Source of the DNA: Leptospira ainlahdjerensis
GTDB taxonomy: Bacteria > Spirochaetota > Leptospiria > Leptospirales > Leptospiraceae
Reading direction: 5' to 3'
Assembly (NCBI RefSeq): GCF_016919175.1
Contig: NZ_JAFFPU010000042.1
Coordinates: forward strand, 62,001 to 126,000
DNA: 64,000 nt
Positions 53,003 to 64,000 of the stretch are shown here, one piece after another (position 1 is the first letter of the stretch; the number at the start of each line of letters is the position of its first letter). The notes under the pieces are model-generated. The model worked only from the letters and a program-made list of their open reading frames with translations. It did not search any database and was not told where the DNA came from. The translations under genes and the position numbers were made by a program.

Positions 53003-54955
53003 ATGTTACCCGAATTCAAAGCAGACCAACCCGAACTTACAAAAAACGTAATTCTTCAAAAAATCAAAACGATCCGAGAGGAACTTCCAAAACTTCTCGA
53101 AACAAAAGAACGAACCTATGATACCGTCATTCGCCCATTGAACAATCTCGTTCAAGAGATGCAGATCGAGTTCACGGTCCTTTCACATCTCAACAGCGTA
53201 AAAAATTCGAAAGAAATTCAGGCTCTGTATACGGAGGTTCTTCCGGAGATTACGGCTTTTTATTCCGACCTCGGACAAAACGAGGAACTCAACAGGGTAT
53301 ATCAGGAAATTCTAATCCAAGAAGAATCTACGTTGAGTGTTTCTCGGAAAAAAGTTCTAAAAGATGCGATCCTTCAGTTCAAACTGAGCGGGATCGGACT
53401 TCCGGAAAAAACGAAAAAAAGAATCCAAGAGATCTCCATTAAACTGAGCGATCTTGACAATCAATTCTCGCAGAATCTTCTGGATGCGACCAACTCCTAC
53501 GAACTGATCCTGGACAAAAAAGAGGACGTCGAAGGAATTCCGGAATCGGATCTGAATTCTGCAAAAACCGAGGAAGGAAAATACAAATTCACACTGCAGA
53601 TGCCGAGTTATATCGCTTATATGACTCACGGTCCCAATCGATCCATTCGAGAAACATTATATAAAGCTTATACAACAAGAGCTCCGCAGAATGGAAAACT
53701 CATCGAATCGATCCTCGCGCTCCGGGACGAACTTTCAAAACTTCTAGGCTTTGCAAATTTTGTGGAACTTTCTCTTGCTACAAAAGTCGCCGATTCCGAA
53801 ACCACGGTCCTCAAATTTTTGAGGGATCTCGCTCAACAAGCAAAACCGATCGCACAAAAAGAATTTTCGGATCTCGCCGAGTTCGCAAAAACATTGGGAA
53901 TTTCTTCTCTCCAAGCCTATGACACCGCTTATGCGAGTGAAAAACTCATGAAGGCGAGATACGACTTCGACGAGGAAGAAACACGACCTTATTTTCAAAA
54001 AGAAAAAGTTGTCTCGGGAACATTCCAATTCTTGCAACAACTCTTGGGTCTGGAATTCAGAAAGGCTTCGGCAAAAGTCTGGGAGGAAAAGGTCCAGGTT
54101 TTTGACCTTTATAAAAACGGAGTTCTTCTTTCCCGTTTGTATCTGGATCTCGAAGCAAGAAAAGACAAACAGGGCGGGGCCTGGATGCACAACTGGTATT
54201 CCAGAAACCGAATCTCCGGTGAGGAGATACTTCCGACCGCGTTTGTAGTCTGCAATTTTCCGATTTCAACTTCCGATTCTCCTTCGCTTTTGAAACACAA
54301 CGACGTGGTTACCTTTTTTCACGAGATGGGCCACGCCCTGCATCATCTCTGCACCAGGATCGAAGAACCTCCTGTAAGCGGGATCAACGGAGTGGAGTGG
54401 GACGCGGTGGAATTTCCGTCCCAGTTTCTGGAGAATTTTGCGACCGAAGCGGGAGTCCTAAAAATATTCGGAAAACATCATATAACTGGAGAAACGATTC
54501 CGGATTCTATGATTTCGAAATTGAAGGAGACAAAAAACTTTCTTTCAGCGATGGGAATCGTGAGACAACTCGAGTTTTCTCTTTTCGACATTCTTATCCA
54601 CCGAAAGAGTCATACCGAAGAGGAAGTGCACCGGATTCTCCAGGAAGTCAGAAAGGAGGTAAGCGTTGTCATTCCTCCATCTTACAATCGTTTTCAAAAC
54701 GGATTTTCGCATATCTTTTCCGGTGGTTACGCGGCCGGTTATTACAGTTATAAGTGGGCGGAGGTTATGAGCGCGGACGCATTTTTCGCGTTCGTCGAGA
54801 AGGGGATTTTTGATCCGGCTTTGAGCGAGGCTTATTTTAAGGAGATTTTGGAGAAGGGTGGAAGCGAAAACGCGATGATTCTTTTTCAGAGATTTTTAGG
54901 AAGAAAACCAGAGGTAAGTTCGCTTCTCAAACTCTACGGTCTGAAAGCGGCTTAA
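53003..54955 (+). CDS. M3 family oligopeptidase (oligopeptidase A/oligoendopeptidase type)
   Basis: The 650-residue protein has the zinc site HEMGH at residues 440-444 in [15 protein letters not shown] and the downstream Glu ligand in [11 protein letters not shown]. The N-terminal half is helical, with [24 protein letters not shown] segments ([21 protein letters not shown]) as in the Prp/thimet family. The closing [22 protein letters not shown] block is the substrate-binding Tyr region of M3 peptidases. It should cut short peptides in the cytoplasm, since no signal peptide is seen. ATG 53003 is chosen because GGAGGAG lies 10 bp upstream; the frame is open from 52964. Length is normal for the family. 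Confidence 0.92.
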   Translation: MLPEFKADQPELTKNVILQKIKTIREELPKLLETKERTYDTVIRPLNNLVQEMQIEFTVLSHLNSVKNSKEIQALYTEVLPEITAFYSDLGQNEELNRVYQEILIQEESTLSVSRKKVLKDAILQFKLSGIGLPEKTKKRIQEISIKLSDLDNQFSQNLLDATNSYELILDKKEDVEGIPESDLNSAKTEEGKYKFTLQMPSYIAYMTHGPNRSIRETLYKAYTTRAPQNGKLIESILALRDELSKLLGFANFVELSLATKVADSETTVLKFLRDLAQQAKPIAQKEFSDLAEFAKTLGISSLQAYDTAYASEKLMKARYDFDEEETRPYFQKEKVVSGTFQFLQQLLGLEFRKASAKVWEEKVQVFDLYKNGVLLSRLYLDLEARKDKQGGAWMHNWYSRNRISGEEILPTAFVVCNFPISTSDSPSLLKHNDVVTFFHEMGHALHHLCTRIEEPPVSGINGVEWDAVEFPSQFLENFATEAGVLKIFGKHHITGETIPDSMISKLKETKNFLSAMGIVRQLEFSLFDILIHRKSHTEEEVHRILQEVRKEVSVVIPPSYNRFQNGFSHIFSGGYAAGYYSYKWAEVMSADAFFAFVEKGIFDPALSEAYFKEILEKGGSENAMILFQRFLGRKPEVSSLLKLYGLKAA

Positions 54956-54962
54956 AGAAGAA

Positions 54963-55199
54963 TCAGGAAAGGCTCTTTCTGAAACTCAAAAGCAAGGATT
55001 CCTTTCCCGCCAAGAGCACTTCCACCTGATCTTGATCGATATTGTAAACCACATTGCTTCTGAGAGCGTCCTTGAACTCGTTCTGGCTGATCTGTTTTTG
55101 ATCGTAACTTTCTTTTAGAAAATTATACCAGCCTGCCAATAGAACTTTGAGATGAGGAAGTTCCCGGATCGGGATGGAGATTACTTTTTCTGGTTCCAT
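54963..55199 (-). CDS. small hypothetical protein
   Basis: A 78-residue, charged protein with no recognisable motif: MEPEKVISIPIRELPHLKVLL followed by GWYNFLKESYDQKQISQNEFKDALRSN, mostly helical, and a final LLAGKESLLLSFRKS. It is convergent with the peptidase gene (8 bp apart) and 78 bp downstream of the GST gene on the same strand. It may be real because its codon pattern and its neat fit in the gap look protein-like; conservation would decide. Confidence 0.5.
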   Translation of the reverse strand: MEPEKVISIPIRELPHLKVLLAGWYNFLKESYDQKQISQNEFKDALRSNVVYNIDQDQVEVLLAGKESLLLSFRKSLS

Positions 55200-55277
55200 A
55201 AAGACCAGAGCAGGCTAATTCCCGCAACAAGGGAGTCAAATCAATTTTAGAAGAGGAAAATAAGAATTTCCTTTGGT

Positions 55278-55943
55278 TTATTCGACTTTGACTTTTGCCC
55301 TTTCGATGATCTTTCGAAGTCTTTCTTTTTCCTTCTCTACGAGCGCGGGTCCTTCTTTTGTTTTCATAAACTCGACGTATTCTTTCCAACCTTGGAGATC
55401 ATCTAAGGGATGATTGTTCGGATAGAATTTTCTGAGCTCCTCGTCGATCACGGTAAGATTGGCGAATGCGGAACAATCGGCCATCGTAAACGTTTTTCCG
55501 GCAATATAAGGAGAAAACCGGACGACCCTCTGAAGCGCTTTGACTCCCTTCGTCAATACGATATGAATTTCGTCTAGGAGAATTTGTTCGACTTCTTTTC
55601 CTCTCGATGAGGAGATATAGATTCTTCTTGCCGGGATATCCAGATAGGTTTCTATCATCGTCGTAATCTCTCTCACACGCGCGGCTTCCCAAGGATCGTT
55701 CGGAATGAGTTTTGGCTCCTGCGGAAAGATCGTATCTAAGAATTCTAAAATGGCTCCGGATTCGAAAATGAATTTTCCTTCCACTTCCAAGACAGGAATT
55801 TTTCCCATCGGACTGATTTTTAAAAAATCCTCTTCCTGAGAAGGAGCCACTCGGACCTGTTCGAATTCCAATCCCTTTTCTAAGATCCCGAGTTTTACCT
55901 TGTTTACATAATTGCTGATACTGGCGCCGTAAAGTTTGATCAT
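55278..55943 (-). CDS. glutathione S-transferase family protein
   Basis: The 221-residue protein has an N-terminal thioredoxin-like domain: [29 protein letters not shown], with the SNYVNK active region, and [26 protein letters not shown], where the cis-Pro and the Glu-Ser-Gly glutathione-binding motif stand. The helical C-terminal domain has [17 protein letters not shown], with the N-capping box motif TxADxS. It would conjugate or reduce with a thiol; whether Leptospira use glutathione is uncertain, so the cofactor is open. It is divergent from the SDR gene and probably alone or with the small 78-residue gene. Confidence 0.88.
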   Translation of the reverse strand: MIKLYGASISNYVNKVKLGILEKGLEFEQVRVAPSQEEDFLKISPMGKIPVLEVEGKFIFESGAILEFLDTIFPQEPKLIPNDPWEAARVREITTMIETYLDIPARRIYISSSRGKEVEQILLDEIHIVLTKGVKALQRVVRFSPYIAGKTFTMADCSAFANLTVIDEELRKFYPNNHPLDDLQGWKEYVEFMKTKEGPALVEKEKERLRKIIERAKVKVE

Positions 55944-56091
55944 AAGAAAGGAATTTATCTTTTGCTTTCGAGGAAAAGTTTTTTTTGCAGTTCGCCGATT
56001 TCTCTTCCGTTCCTTTTTTCTTTCTTTTCAAAAAAGCCTTTCTCTCATTTTTCCTTGCGATAATTTCGACCTTCAAAAGGAATTCTTAAAC

Positions 56092-56877
56092 ATGGCAAAA
56101 ACGGCAATCATTACGGGCGGAACCGTAGGAATCGGTTATGAACTGAGCAAACTGATCGCGGCGGACGGATACAATCTGATTCTTGTGGCAAGAAACGAAA
56201 AAACTCTCAAATCCGTTAAGAAGGAAATCGAATCGTCTTACAAGGTTAAGGTGGATACTCTTTCACTGGATCTCGCAGATCCGAAATCTCCGAAGAAAAT
56301 TTTTGATTTCGCAAAAAAATCAAAAGCGACGGTGGAAGTATTGGTGAACAACGCGGGTTTTGGTACGAGCGGAAGATTTGATCGTATGGATCTTAAAAAA
56401 GAACTCGCGATGATTCAGGTAAACGTCACGGCCCTTACGGAACTCACACATCTTTTTCTTCAAGGAATGGTGGAAAGAAAGACAGGCAAAATTCTCAACG
56501 TAGCATCGACGGCGGCATTTCAACCCGGTCCGAATATGGCGAATTATTATGCGACCAAAGCCTATGTCCTTTCTCTTTCGGAAGGAATTTACGAAGACGT
56601 TCGTAAAGACGGGGTTACGGTAACGACACTTTGTCCGGGACCTACCAAAACCGAATTTTTTGAAAGGGCCGAGATCACAAAATCGAAACTCTTGAACAAC
56701 CCGATGGCGCCCGTTATGAGCGCCAAAGAAGTCGCCGAAATCGGATACGGCGCACTCAAAAAAGGAAAACCCGTAGTAGTGGCCGGTTTTTTGAATCGAA
56801 TTTTAGCGCAGAGCGTGAGGATCACTCCTCGATTTATCATCCGTAAAATCGCAAAATTTTTAAATCAAAACGGATAA
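56092..56877 (+). CDS. short-chain dehydrogenase/reductase (SDR)
   Basis: The 261-residue protein has the NAD(P)-binding [20 protein letters not shown], the LVNNAGFG structural motif, the catalytic Ser in [11 protein letters not shown] and YxxxK (YYATKAYV). It resembles the 3-beta-HSD/steroleosin-type SDR group with a fatty-acyl-like substrate pocket, but no substrate is evident. The C-terminal region [19 protein letters not shown] is basic and hydrophobic and could contact membrane. It begins 149 bp after the divergent GST start and ends 4 bp before the sterol-desaturase-like gene, forming a two-gene operon. Inference: the pair oxidises and hydroxylates a lipid or sterol-like molecule. ATG 56092 with AAAAGGAATTC upstream. 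Confidence 0.9.
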   Translation: MAKTAIITGGTVGIGYELSKLIAADGYNLILVARNEKTLKSVKKEIESSYKVKVDTLSLDLADPKSPKKIFDFAKKSKATVEVLVNNAGFGTSGRFDRMDLKKELAMIQVNVTALTELTHLFLQGMVERKTGKILNVASTAAFQPGPNMANYYATKAYVLSLSEGIYEDVRKDGVTVTTLCPGPTKTEFFERAEITKSKLLNNPMAPVMSAKEVAEIGYGALKKGKPVVVAGFLNRILAQSVRITPRFIIRKIAKFLNQNG

Positions 56878-56881
56878 AAAA

Positions 56882-58078
56882 ATGCAAGGATCGATTATCG
56901 ATTTAGCGGTGCCCTTTTTTCTCGTTCTTATCGGAATCGAGGTTTTTTATTCCTTTTTTTCCGGAAGAAAAGTATACCGTTGGAACGATACGGTAGCGGA
57001 TCTGAGCACGGGAATTCTTTTTTCCCTCACAGGAATCCTCGTTACGATCTTTTCTCTTTGGTTATATGAGAATTTTAGAATATTCTTTTCTTTGCAATCT
57101 TTGTTCGGAATTCCCGAGATTCCTCTGGGAAACCCGTTCACTTTTGAGAGCGGAAAGTTTCGGTTTCACTTCGCCGATTTTGCGGGTTGGGTTTTCGTAT
57201 TTATCGCAGTCGATTTTGTTTATTATTGGTTTCATCGAGCTACACACGAGGTTAATTTTCTTTGGGCTTGTCACGTTACTCATCATTCGAGTGAAGAATT
57301 TAATCTTTCCGTGGCTCTCCGACAATCCAGTTTTCAGAGGATTTTCGAATACCTGTTCAATCTTTCCATCGCCTTCTGCGGAGTTCCCTGGCAGGCGTTT
57401 CTTTTGGCGCACGGAATTCTAAAAATCTATCAGTTTTGGGTTCATACTCGTCTGATTGGAAAACTCGGTTTTTTGGAGGAAATTCTCGTAACCCCCGCAC
57501 ATCACAGGGTGCATCACGGAAGAGATCCTAAATACATCGATAAAAATCACGGAGGAATTTTGATATTTTGGGACCGGATTTTCGGGTCGTTCGCGAGGGA
57601 AGAAGAGGAGCCGATCTACGGACTTACCAAACCGCTCACCACTTTCGATCCTGTTTACGCCAATCTTCATGTTTACGAAGAGATCGGGGAATTGATGAAA
57701 AAAACCGAAAGTTGGAAAGATAGAATTCTCATTCTCCTGAAACCTCCGGGCTGGCGTCCCGTGAACATCGGTCCTTCCTTGTTCCCCGAGGAAGTCGATC
57801 GGAAACGTTATACGAAATTCGATCCATCAGTTTCGAAAGTAAGAACGATCTTGGGTGTTCTCGAATTTTTTGTTTGGACGATCCTTTCCCTTTTAGCTTT
57901 GCGTTTTTTTAAATCGGGCAATGTCGCGCTTTGGAAACTTTTTCCGGTGATCGTTTATTTGATCTTCGGTTTTCATCATACTTCTCGAGTTCTGGAAGGA
58001 GCCTCGTTGCAAAAAAAAGCTATTGGAATTTTTGCGGCAGGTCTGACGATTCTTTCCTGGATTCTTTTTTTTCTTTGA
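56882..58078 (+). CDS. sterol desaturase/fatty acid hydroxylase family protein
   Basis: The 398-residue membrane protein has the eight-histidine di-iron pattern: HRATH, then HVTHH, and HHRVHHG with a further H in [17 protein letters not shown]. About seven hydrophobic helices alternate with them; the last 100 residues hold two or three more. Family members hydroxylate or desaturate lipids using O2 and electrons at the membrane. It is directly coupled to the SDR gene (4-bp spacing), suggesting that the SDR product and this enzyme work on the same lipid. Leptospira do not make sterols, so a fatty acid or other lipid is the more likely substrate. Length is within the family range with a C-terminal extension. 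Confidence 0.88.
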   Translation: MQGSIIDLAVPFFLVLIGIEVFYSFFSGRKVYRWNDTVADLSTGILFSLTGILVTIFSLWLYENFRIFFSLQSLFGIPEIPLGNPFTFESGKFRFHFADFAGWVFVFIAVDFVYYWFHRATHEVNFLWACHVTHHSSEEFNLSVALRQSSFQRIFEYLFNLSIAFCGVPWQAFLLAHGILKIYQFWVHTRLIGKLGFLEEILVTPAHHRVHHGRDPKYIDKNHGGILIFWDRIFGSFAREEEEPIYGLTKPLTTFDPVYANLHVYEEIGELMKKTESWKDRILILLKPPGWRPVNIGPSLFPEEVDRKRYTKFDPSVSKVRTILGVLEFFVWTILSLLALRFFKSGNVALWKLFPVIVYLIFGFHHTSRVLEGASLQKKAIGIFAAGLTILSWILFFL

Positions 58079-58138
58079 ACCAGGATTGAAAGTGGAATCC
58101 ATTCTGAAAGGATGACCTGAGAGCGAAGATCGGGAATA

Positions 58139-60286
58139 ATGTTTCAGCGAAAAATTCAATTCTTTGCAACCGTCCTTTTTTCCGGTTTGATTTCATTTCC
58201 CTTGTTCGGAATCGATCTGGTCGGACTCGAGGATTCTCCGATAGGAAAGGAGGATTCTCTCGAATTTTTCGCGGATGAGAACTCAACTTTGAGTTTTTCT
58301 CAGATTCGAAGTTTGGCAAGGGCGGGGAAGTTTTCGGTTGCCGGCGCCGGTTTTTTGGGATATACGAATGCCGCGATTTGGGTTCGGGTTCGAGTGGAGA
58401 ATTCTTCAGATACTCCGATTCGCTGGATCGTAGAATATCAGTTTCCGAACGTCGATTTGATCGAATACTACGACGAGAAAAAAGGGGAAAGTCCTTTTTA
58501 CCGCGCCGGAGATTCGATTCCTTTTGCTGTGAGACCCGTTCAAAATCGAACGCCCGCGTTTCCTTCCGTCGGACTTCCGAATTCTAGAAAAGAAGTTTTT
58601 CTTAAAATTCAATCCACTTCCAGGATTCAAATCGCGCTTCGTTATTATAGTGCTTTAGGGTATTATAATAAAGTAATTTTTGAGCAACTTTTGTTCGGTC
58701 TTTTTTTTGGATCGATGTTAATTCTTGTTTTTTATAATTTTCTTCTTTTTGTTTATACAAAAGAAAAGAATTATCTTTTCTTTTCGATTTATATTCTGGG
58801 TTTTACTTTTTTTCAGTTTGTTCTGGAAGGTTTCGGATTTCAAGTTCTTTGGCCGAATGCGATTGGTTGGACGGGGCCGAGCGTTCCATTCTTCTTTTTG
58901 ATTTGTCTTTCTTTGATGTGTTTGTTTGTGAACGTTTATCTGGATCTGAAAAACCGTTCCAGAAACTCGTATCGTTTTTTTCAAACTTCTCAGATTCTTT
59001 TTTTATTCTTGGCGATGATTTCTTTGTGGGTTCCGCCCAAATTCAGTATTTTTTTCGGTCTGCTTTTGTCTTGTATCTGTGTGATTCTTCTTTTTATCAA
59101 CGGAGTTCGGAGCATCTTTTGGAATCAGGGAAGCGCTTTTTATTTTCTCTTTGCCTGGGCAGTTTTGGGCGGCGGTGCGGTTCTTTTTTTGCTCCTGCAA
59201 AACGGATGGTTTCCGAATTGGAGTTTTCGATTTTGGATCGTAGAATTGGTTTCGATTCTCCATGTCGTTTTAATGGGATTGGGACTCGCGGATCGAGTAA
59301 AAGTTTTATCCGATGTTTTGTCTTCTAAGATCGAAGAACTCGAATCCACAAAACTCGTCGCGGAACGTTCCGAAAAAAGGTTTCGAAACCTCTTCGAAGA
59401 ATCGGAAGAGTTTTTGTTTACGATGGATACTGACGGAAGAATCCGAAGCGCCAACAAATCTTTGGGACGTCTTTTGGGATTTGATCCGGAGGAAGTGATC
59501 GGTTGGAATTTTCTGGATCTGATCTATGTTCAGAACGGAGTGGAAACTTCTTTTCCAAAAATTCTCGCGAAGGAAAAAATCGAAGAACTTTTACGCCGCA
59601 AAAAAAGTTCCGAGTTTACCGTGGAATTTAGACAAAAATACGTTTTGGAGCCGAGACAGATCCGTGTGCGCCTTCAACTCTTGGATTTAGGGGAAAAGAA
59701 AGGTATATTAGGAAAAGCTTATGAGTTAAACGAGGATATTCTTTCCAAGTTTATCGTAAGCGAATCCATGCACTTTACGCTGAATAATTATTTGAGAAAC
59801 GCCGATCTTTTGAGCCGACTTTTGACGGTGAATCTTTCCTCTTGGGTGGGGACCGAAATCATCATTGCGATCCGAACTTGTATTCGGGAAATCATCATCA
59901 ATTCGATTGAACACGGAAATCTTGCGATCAGTTTTGACGAAAAAACCGAAGCTCTCGCGGAAGGTCGTTATCTGGAATTTATCCAGAAACGTCAGAAGGA
60001 ACCGTTCTATAATTTTCGAACGGTTAAGGTTTCCTATTCTTTGAACGCTAGAAGAATCGGCTTTTTGATCTCTGATGAAGGGGAAGGGTTTGATTCTAAA
60101 AAAATTCTGAACCTGGATATTGAGAAGTTGAACGAAACGAGTTTGACCCACGGGCGCGGGATCGTGATGACTCGGAGGGTTTTTGATATCGTTCGTTTTA
60201 ACGAAAAAGGGAATAAGGTTCTTTTGATCAAATATCTAAAAAAACCGCTTCGTTATAAGAGAGAAAAGACTTCTTTCGACGTTTGA
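58139..60286 (+). CDS. 7TMR-DISM sensor with PAS and anti-sigma-type HATPase domains
   Basis: The 715-residue protein starts with a signal peptide and an external domain at about 40-180 (SLEFFADENSTLSFSQI, AIWVRVRVENSSDTPIRWIVEY) of the 7TMR-DISMED2 type. Seven membrane helices span about 185-390. A linker with a short coiled coil (SSKIEELESTKLVAERSEKRFRNLFEE) leads to a PAS domain at about 405-530 (FLFTMDTDGRIRSANKSLGRLLGFDPEEVIGWNFLDLI). The C-terminal HATPase domain has N-box EIIINSIEHGN, G1 ISDEGEGFD and G2 LTHGRGIVMTRR. There is no H-box histidine-kinase dimerisation domain, so it is more like an RsbW/SpoIIAB-type serine kinase than a two-component histidine kinase. It probably senses an extracellular small molecule and switches a partner such as an anti-sigma antagonist. 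No regulator gene is adjacent. Confidence 0.85.
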   Translation: MFQRKIQFFATVLFSGLISFPLFGIDLVGLEDSPIGKEDSLEFFADENSTLSFSQIRSLARAGKFSVAGAGFLGYTNAAIWVRVRVENSSDTPIRWIVEYQFPNVDLIEYYDEKKGESPFYRAGDSIPFAVRPVQNRTPAFPSVGLPNSRKEVFLKIQSTSRIQIALRYYSALGYYNKVIFEQLLFGLFFGSMLILVFYNFLLFVYTKEKNYLFFSIYILGFTFFQFVLEGFGFQVLWPNAIGWTGPSVPFFFLICLSLMCLFVNVYLDLKNRSRNSYRFFQTSQILFLFLAMISLWVPPKFSIFFGLLLSCICVILLFINGVRSIFWNQGSAFYFLFAWAVLGGGAVLFLLLQNGWFPNWSFRFWIVELVSILHVVLMGLGLADRVKVLSDVLSSKIEELESTKLVAERSEKRFRNLFEESEEFLFTMDTDGRIRSANKSLGRLLGFDPEEVIGWNFLDLIYVQNGVETSFPKILAKEKIEELLRRKKSSEFTVEFRQKYVLEPRQIRVRLQLLDLGEKKGILGKAYELNEDILSKFIVSESMHFTLNNYLRNADLLSRLLTVNLSSWVGTEIIIAIRTCIREIIINSIEHGNLAISFDEKTEALAEGRYLEFIQKRQKEPFYNFRTVKVSYSLNARRIGFLISDEGEGFDSKKILNLDIEKLNETSLTHGRGIVMTRRVFDIVRFNEKGNKVLLIKYLKKPLRYKREKTSFDV

Positions 60287-60298
60287 GAATTTTTATCC

Positions 60299-60359
60299 GT
60301 GGGAACTCTCACAAAGGTTCGATTCCCGAAAGAATTCTCAAAACGTGGGAACTCTCACA
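60299..60359. repeat. pair of short palindromic motifs
   Basis: CGTGGGAACTCTCACAA occurs at 60299-60315 and again at 60344-60360, separated by 28 bp, in the convergent gap between the sensor and the outer-membrane protein genes. This is the same core as the end of the inverted-repeat element family. Confidence 0.7.
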
Positions 60360-60364
60360 AAACT

Positions 60365-61268
<904 letters not shown>

Positions 61269-61320
61269 CTAGCAAGGACTTCCAAAAAAAGCGGATTTTC
61301 TTTCCTATCGGGCGGGGACC

Positions 61321-63552
61321 ATGTTTCAACTTCATTTTTTTCAATTTTTCGATTGGGATTTACTCAAACCTTTCTTTTACTTTTTGAGTTTTATCGGAAT
61401 CTATCTGACCCTTCGTCTTCGGTTTCCACAGGTTCGGTTTCTTTTCCTCGCCGTGAAGATTTTTTCGGGCAATATGGACTACAAAGGTTCCAGAGGAAGG
61501 CTTGTTCATTCACAGGCATTCTTTTCCGGAACCGCATCCTCTCTTCTTCCGGGTGCGATCATCGGATCCGCGCTCGCTCTTATGATCGGAGGGCCCGGAG
61601 TTCTTCTCTGGATTTGGATTTCAACCTTCCTCATCATGCCACTTCGTTTTGTTTCCTCCACACTTGCGATTCGTTTTCGAACCAAAACCGCGACGGGAAG
61701 ATATCTTTCCGGACCGATGTATTTTATCGAAAAGGCGCTCAAGGCACGCTGGCTCGCAGTGAGTTTTTCCATTGCGGGACTTTTTACAGTTCTTGTGATG
61801 GGAGGCGCGGTTCCGATGTTGTATGTGACTCACATCGCAAGCAAAGCGTTTGAAGTCACCGGAATGACGGTTCCTTTTTTATTGTCCGTGATTCTTGTCT
61901 TTATCGTTTTGGGAGGAGTGAGAAGGGTCGGTAAGATTTCTGCGTATCTCGCGCCGATCGGGATTCTCCTTTTTTTCGCGGGTTATTTTTTTCTCTTTAA
62001 GAATTCTCTCATGAACTTCCAGCATTTTCTCTGGCTTTCTCTTCAAGAAGCGTTTCAACCTGTGACTGCGATTGCGGGAGGAAGTTTTGTTCTTGCGAGA
62101 ACCTTCAGCATGGCTTCCGGAATTTTCTTTGTCGCCACCGAAACCGGAATTGGAAAGAGCGCGGGGGTTTCGGGCGTCGTGAGAACGGATTATCCCGCAA
62201 AACAAGGACTCGTAAGTATGCTTGCGACCTTTTTCGAAGGATTTATCATATCCACTCTCGTGATCTACGCCCTTTCTTCTTACGGAGCGTTTAAGATGGA
62301 AGAACAGATGTTTTTCTTGAATACTCTTTTTCAAGGACATACAAATCCGATCAACGCGGCCTTCTTTACATCCTTTCTTCTTTTCGGAGTCGTATCCATC
62401 ACGGGATGGTTTTATACCGGAGAACAAAACGCTCTCTACATTCTCGGAGAAAAGTTCGCAAACTTCTTTCGAATTCTTTTCTTGGTTACGATCCTTTCCG
62501 CAGCCTATCTCTATGTGAAGAATGGGGAAGCGATTCTTTACGACGCATTCGGTCTTGGATATTCCCTTTCCATCATCACGGCTGTTCCGGTTCTCATCTC
62601 GTTGGTTCTTTTGGAAAAACTGGCAAGGGCCGAGTTAAAACGGTTCCTTACGGAAAGTGGGGCGAGATACGAGGTCTTAAAGGATTTTTATCTTCTCGTT
62701 CTTTCCATCGTTCCTAAAAATTTACTTTCCCTTTTATTCGGGCTTCTCGCGTCTTCGAGACTTCCCCGTTTTATTCTGATTCCGATTCTAAAGGCTTTTT
62801 CAAGGGCGTATAAGATCAATCTCGACGAAGCGGAATTGGAAATTCAGGAATACAATTCTCTCAACGCATTCTTTACAAGAGCCTTAAAGGCGGAAGCGAG
62901 AATCATCGAATCCGCAGAGAGCGAAATGGTTTCCCCCGTGGACGCAAAGATCACCGGATACGGAGATATCAATCAGAGAATTATCATCCAAGCCAAGGGT
63001 GTGGATTACAATCTGAAGGAACTCTTAGGAGGAGGCGCTTCCAAATATCTGGACGATTTCTCCAACGGAAAATACATCACGTTCTATCTTTCCCCTCAGG
63101 ACTATCATAGAATCCATTCTCCTGCTTACGGAAGAATATTAGGATATTATTATGAACCTGGAAAACTCTTTCCGGTCAACGAACTCGCCGTTTTCGGAAT
63201 CCGGGGACTTTTTCCAAAGAATGAAAGGTTGATCACGTATCTCCAAACCGAATACGGGAAAGTCGCGGTCATCAAAGTGGGGGCATCCAATGTGGGAAGA
63301 ATCCGAGTCACCTACGACAATAAGATTGTGACGAACACTCTCATTCGAAGCGCGAGGACCGTGGAATATAAGGACGTTTCCATCATGATCGATAAGGGCG
63401 CGGAGCTCGGAAGATTCGAGATGGGATCCACCGTGATTCTTCTTATGGAAAAGGAAACGTTTCAGTTTGCTTCTCTTCCTCTCAATGAGAAGATTACCTA
63501 CGGAACACCGATTGGAAAGTTCATCGAAAAAAAATGCAAACTTCCAAAATGA
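61321..63552 (+). CDS. AGCS-like symporter fused to phosphatidylserine decarboxylase
   Basis: The 743-residue chain has two parts. Residues 1 to about 435 are polytopic and follow the alanine/glycine:cation symporter (AGCS) layout ([65 protein letters not shown]). The family's GTGNIAGVA sodium motif is SSLLPGAII here. Residues about 455-743 are a phosphatidylserine decarboxylase: [16 protein letters not shown] (514-529), SPVDAKI with D541, [13 protein letters not shown] with H596 and H599, and the pyruvoyl-forming cleavage site MGST with S703. Cleavage would occur between G702 and S703. PSD makes phosphatidylethanolamine at the inner membrane. The reading frame is open throughout without stop or gap, so the fusion looks real. 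Confidence 0.88.
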   Translation: MFQLHFFQFFDWDLLKPFFYFLSFIGIYLTLRLRFPQVRFLFLAVKIFSGNMDYKGSRGRLVHSQAFFSGTASSLLPGAIIGSALALMIGGPGVLLWIWISTFLIMPLRFVSSTLAIRFRTKTATGRYLSGPMYFIEKALKARWLAVSFSIAGLFTVLVMGGAVPMLYVTHIASKAFEVTGMTVPFLLSVILVFIVLGGVRRVGKISAYLAPIGILLFFAGYFFLFKNSLMNFQHFLWLSLQEAFQPVTAIAGGSFVLARTFSMASGIFFVATETGIGKSAGVSGVVRTDYPAKQGLVSMLATFFEGFIISTLVIYALSSYGAFKMEEQMFFLNTLFQGHTNPINAAFFTSFLLFGVVSITGWFYTGEQNALYILGEKFANFFRILFLVTILSAAYLYVKNGEAILYDAFGLGYSLSIITAVPVLISLVLLEKLARAELKRFLTESGARYEVLKDFYLLVLSIVPKNLLSLLFGLLASSRLPRFILIPILKAFSRAYKINLDEAELEIQEYNSLNAFFTRALKAEARIIESAESEMVSPVDAKITGYGDINQRIIIQAKGVDYNLKELLGGGASKYLDDFSNGKYITFYLSPQDYHRIHSPAYGRILGYYYEPGKLFPVNELAVFGIRGLFPKNERLITYLQTEYGKVAVIKVGASNVGRIRVTYDNKIVTNTLIRSARTVEYKDVSIMIDKGAELGRFEMGSTVILLMEKETFQFASLPLNEKITYGTPIGKFIEKKCKLPK

Positions 63553-63605
63553 ATGAAGTCGATTTGAATGTGTGGGAACTCTTACAAGGATCTTTGCGAT
63601 AAAGA

Positions 63606-63935
63606 ATGGAACCCTTGAGTTTAAAAGCGACCACTCCCGATCAGATCGACTTTGACGATACAACTTTGAAGATCACCTGGAAAGACGGGATCACTTCCGT
63701 CTTTGATCTTCTGGACTTGAGAAAACGTTGTCCCTGCGTCGTCTGCAAGGGCGGGCACGGTGGAAAAGTAGGAACTACCACCGGAGGAATCCAAACGATT
63801 TCTCTTTACGCAGTCAATAAGGTAGGACGTTACGCGATCAATCCGGTCTGGAGCGATAATCATCAAACGGGAATTTACTCGTTTGATTCTCTTCGAATGC
63901 TCGCCGATGGACTGGGTGGAGATCTCACTCTCTGA
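63606..63935 (+). CDS. DUF971 (GBBH-like N-terminal domain) protein
   Basis: The 109-residue protein is the DUF971/GBBH_N type: TPDQIDFDDTTLKITWKDGITSVFDLLDLRKRCPCVVC, with the two cysteines of the CPCVVC motif, followed by GGIQTISLYAVNKVGRYAINPVWSDNHQTGIYSFDSLRMLADG. It often stands alone in bacteria, sometimes near iron-sulfur or Mrp/ApbC genes. It might bind metal via the CxxxC or cysteine pair. ATG 63606 follows GGATCTTTGCGATAAAGA. It lies 53 bp after the AGCS-PSD gene with a GTGTGGGAACTCTTACAAG motif in between, so separate regulation is possible. Its stop is within the terminator. Confidence 0.88.
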   Translation: MEPLSLKATTPDQIDFDDTTLKITWKDGITSVFDLLDLRKRCPCVVCKGGHGGKVGTTTGGIQTISLYAVNKVGRYAINPVWSDNHQTGIYSFDSLRMLADGLGGDLTL

Positions 63936-63951
63936 AAGAGAGCTTTTTTTT
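63928..63951 (+). terminator. terminator overlapping the DUF971 stop codon
   Basis: CTCTC (63928-63932), loop TGAAA containing the stop codon, GAGAG (63938-63942), then C and eight T. A short but well-formed intrinsic terminator. Confidence 0.75.
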
Positions 63952-64000
63952 AGAAAAAGGGTTGTTTTAACCCAAAAACCCAGTGGAATCCAGTTGGGAA

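Overview
The window is chromosomal DNA from a pathogenic Leptospira. The deciding gene is lipL32 (41902-42720, minus strand), the major outer-membrane lipoprotein restricted to pathogenic leptospires. It has its lipobox cysteine, poly-Asp calcium-binding stretch and Ala/Lys-rich tail, but several residues differ from the L. interrogans protein as I remember it, so another pathogenic species is likely. The flgG-flgA-flgH-flgI-flgJ operon, groES-groEL under HrcA-type CIRCE operators, metK and many spirochaete-style lipoproteins fit a main chromosome. Several genes are decayed, and small palindromic or inverted-repeat elements are scattered between genes.

Layout. 1-6138 (minus): the 5' part of a CzcA-type RND pump, then a tightly overlapping operon of rhodanese, five-haem cytochrome c, GT2 glycosyltransferase and polytopic glycosyltransferase. 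6387-8380 (plus): DUF4395 membrane protein, AhpD-like protein and the radical SAM protein ArsS. 8381-14040: a decay zone with repeat elements, an orphan DNA methyltransferase, a broken polytopic glycosyltransferase, an intact XRE-cupin regulator, a broken lipoprotein carrying an inserted 258-bp inverted-repeat element, and a broken multihaem cytochrome. 14098-19447: CPA2 antiporter, a class D beta-lactamase-like lipoprotein lacking catalytic motifs, a small membrane protein and a second orphan methyltransferase. 19935-23924: flagellar rod and P/L-ring operon. 23931-30785 (minus): a YihY/BrkB membrane protein with an inserted beta-propeller, two methyltransferases, an ATP-grasp enzyme and three small proteins. 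30831-34976: groESL, photolyase and an Mpo1-like protein. 35113-40981: tandem repeats, an SH3-like lipoprotein, a class III cyclase, a TIP30-like reductase and an acyl-CoA dehydrogenase. 41902-46151: lipL32, a solo ParB domain, metK, a transketolase half, a 55-residue small protein and clpS. 46189-52568: tandem repeats, lipid and CoA enzymes with a TetR regulator, and a lipoprotein. 53003-63935: M3 peptidase, GST, SDR plus sterol-desaturase pair, a 7TMR-DISM/PAS/HATPase sensor, an outer-membrane protein, a symporter-phosphatidylserine decarboxylase fusion and a DUF971 protein.

The best candidates for undescribed biology are the BrkB protein with a propeller inside its membrane domain, the AGCS-PSD fusion, the dead OXA-like lipoprotein, the cytochrome/glycosyltransferase operon with decayed counterparts of both families nearby, the ATP-grasp/methyltransferase/BrkB operon, and a family of about 250-bp MITE-like elements whose palindromic end motif also occurs alone across the window. 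All functional assignments rest on reading motifs by eye; no database search was run.
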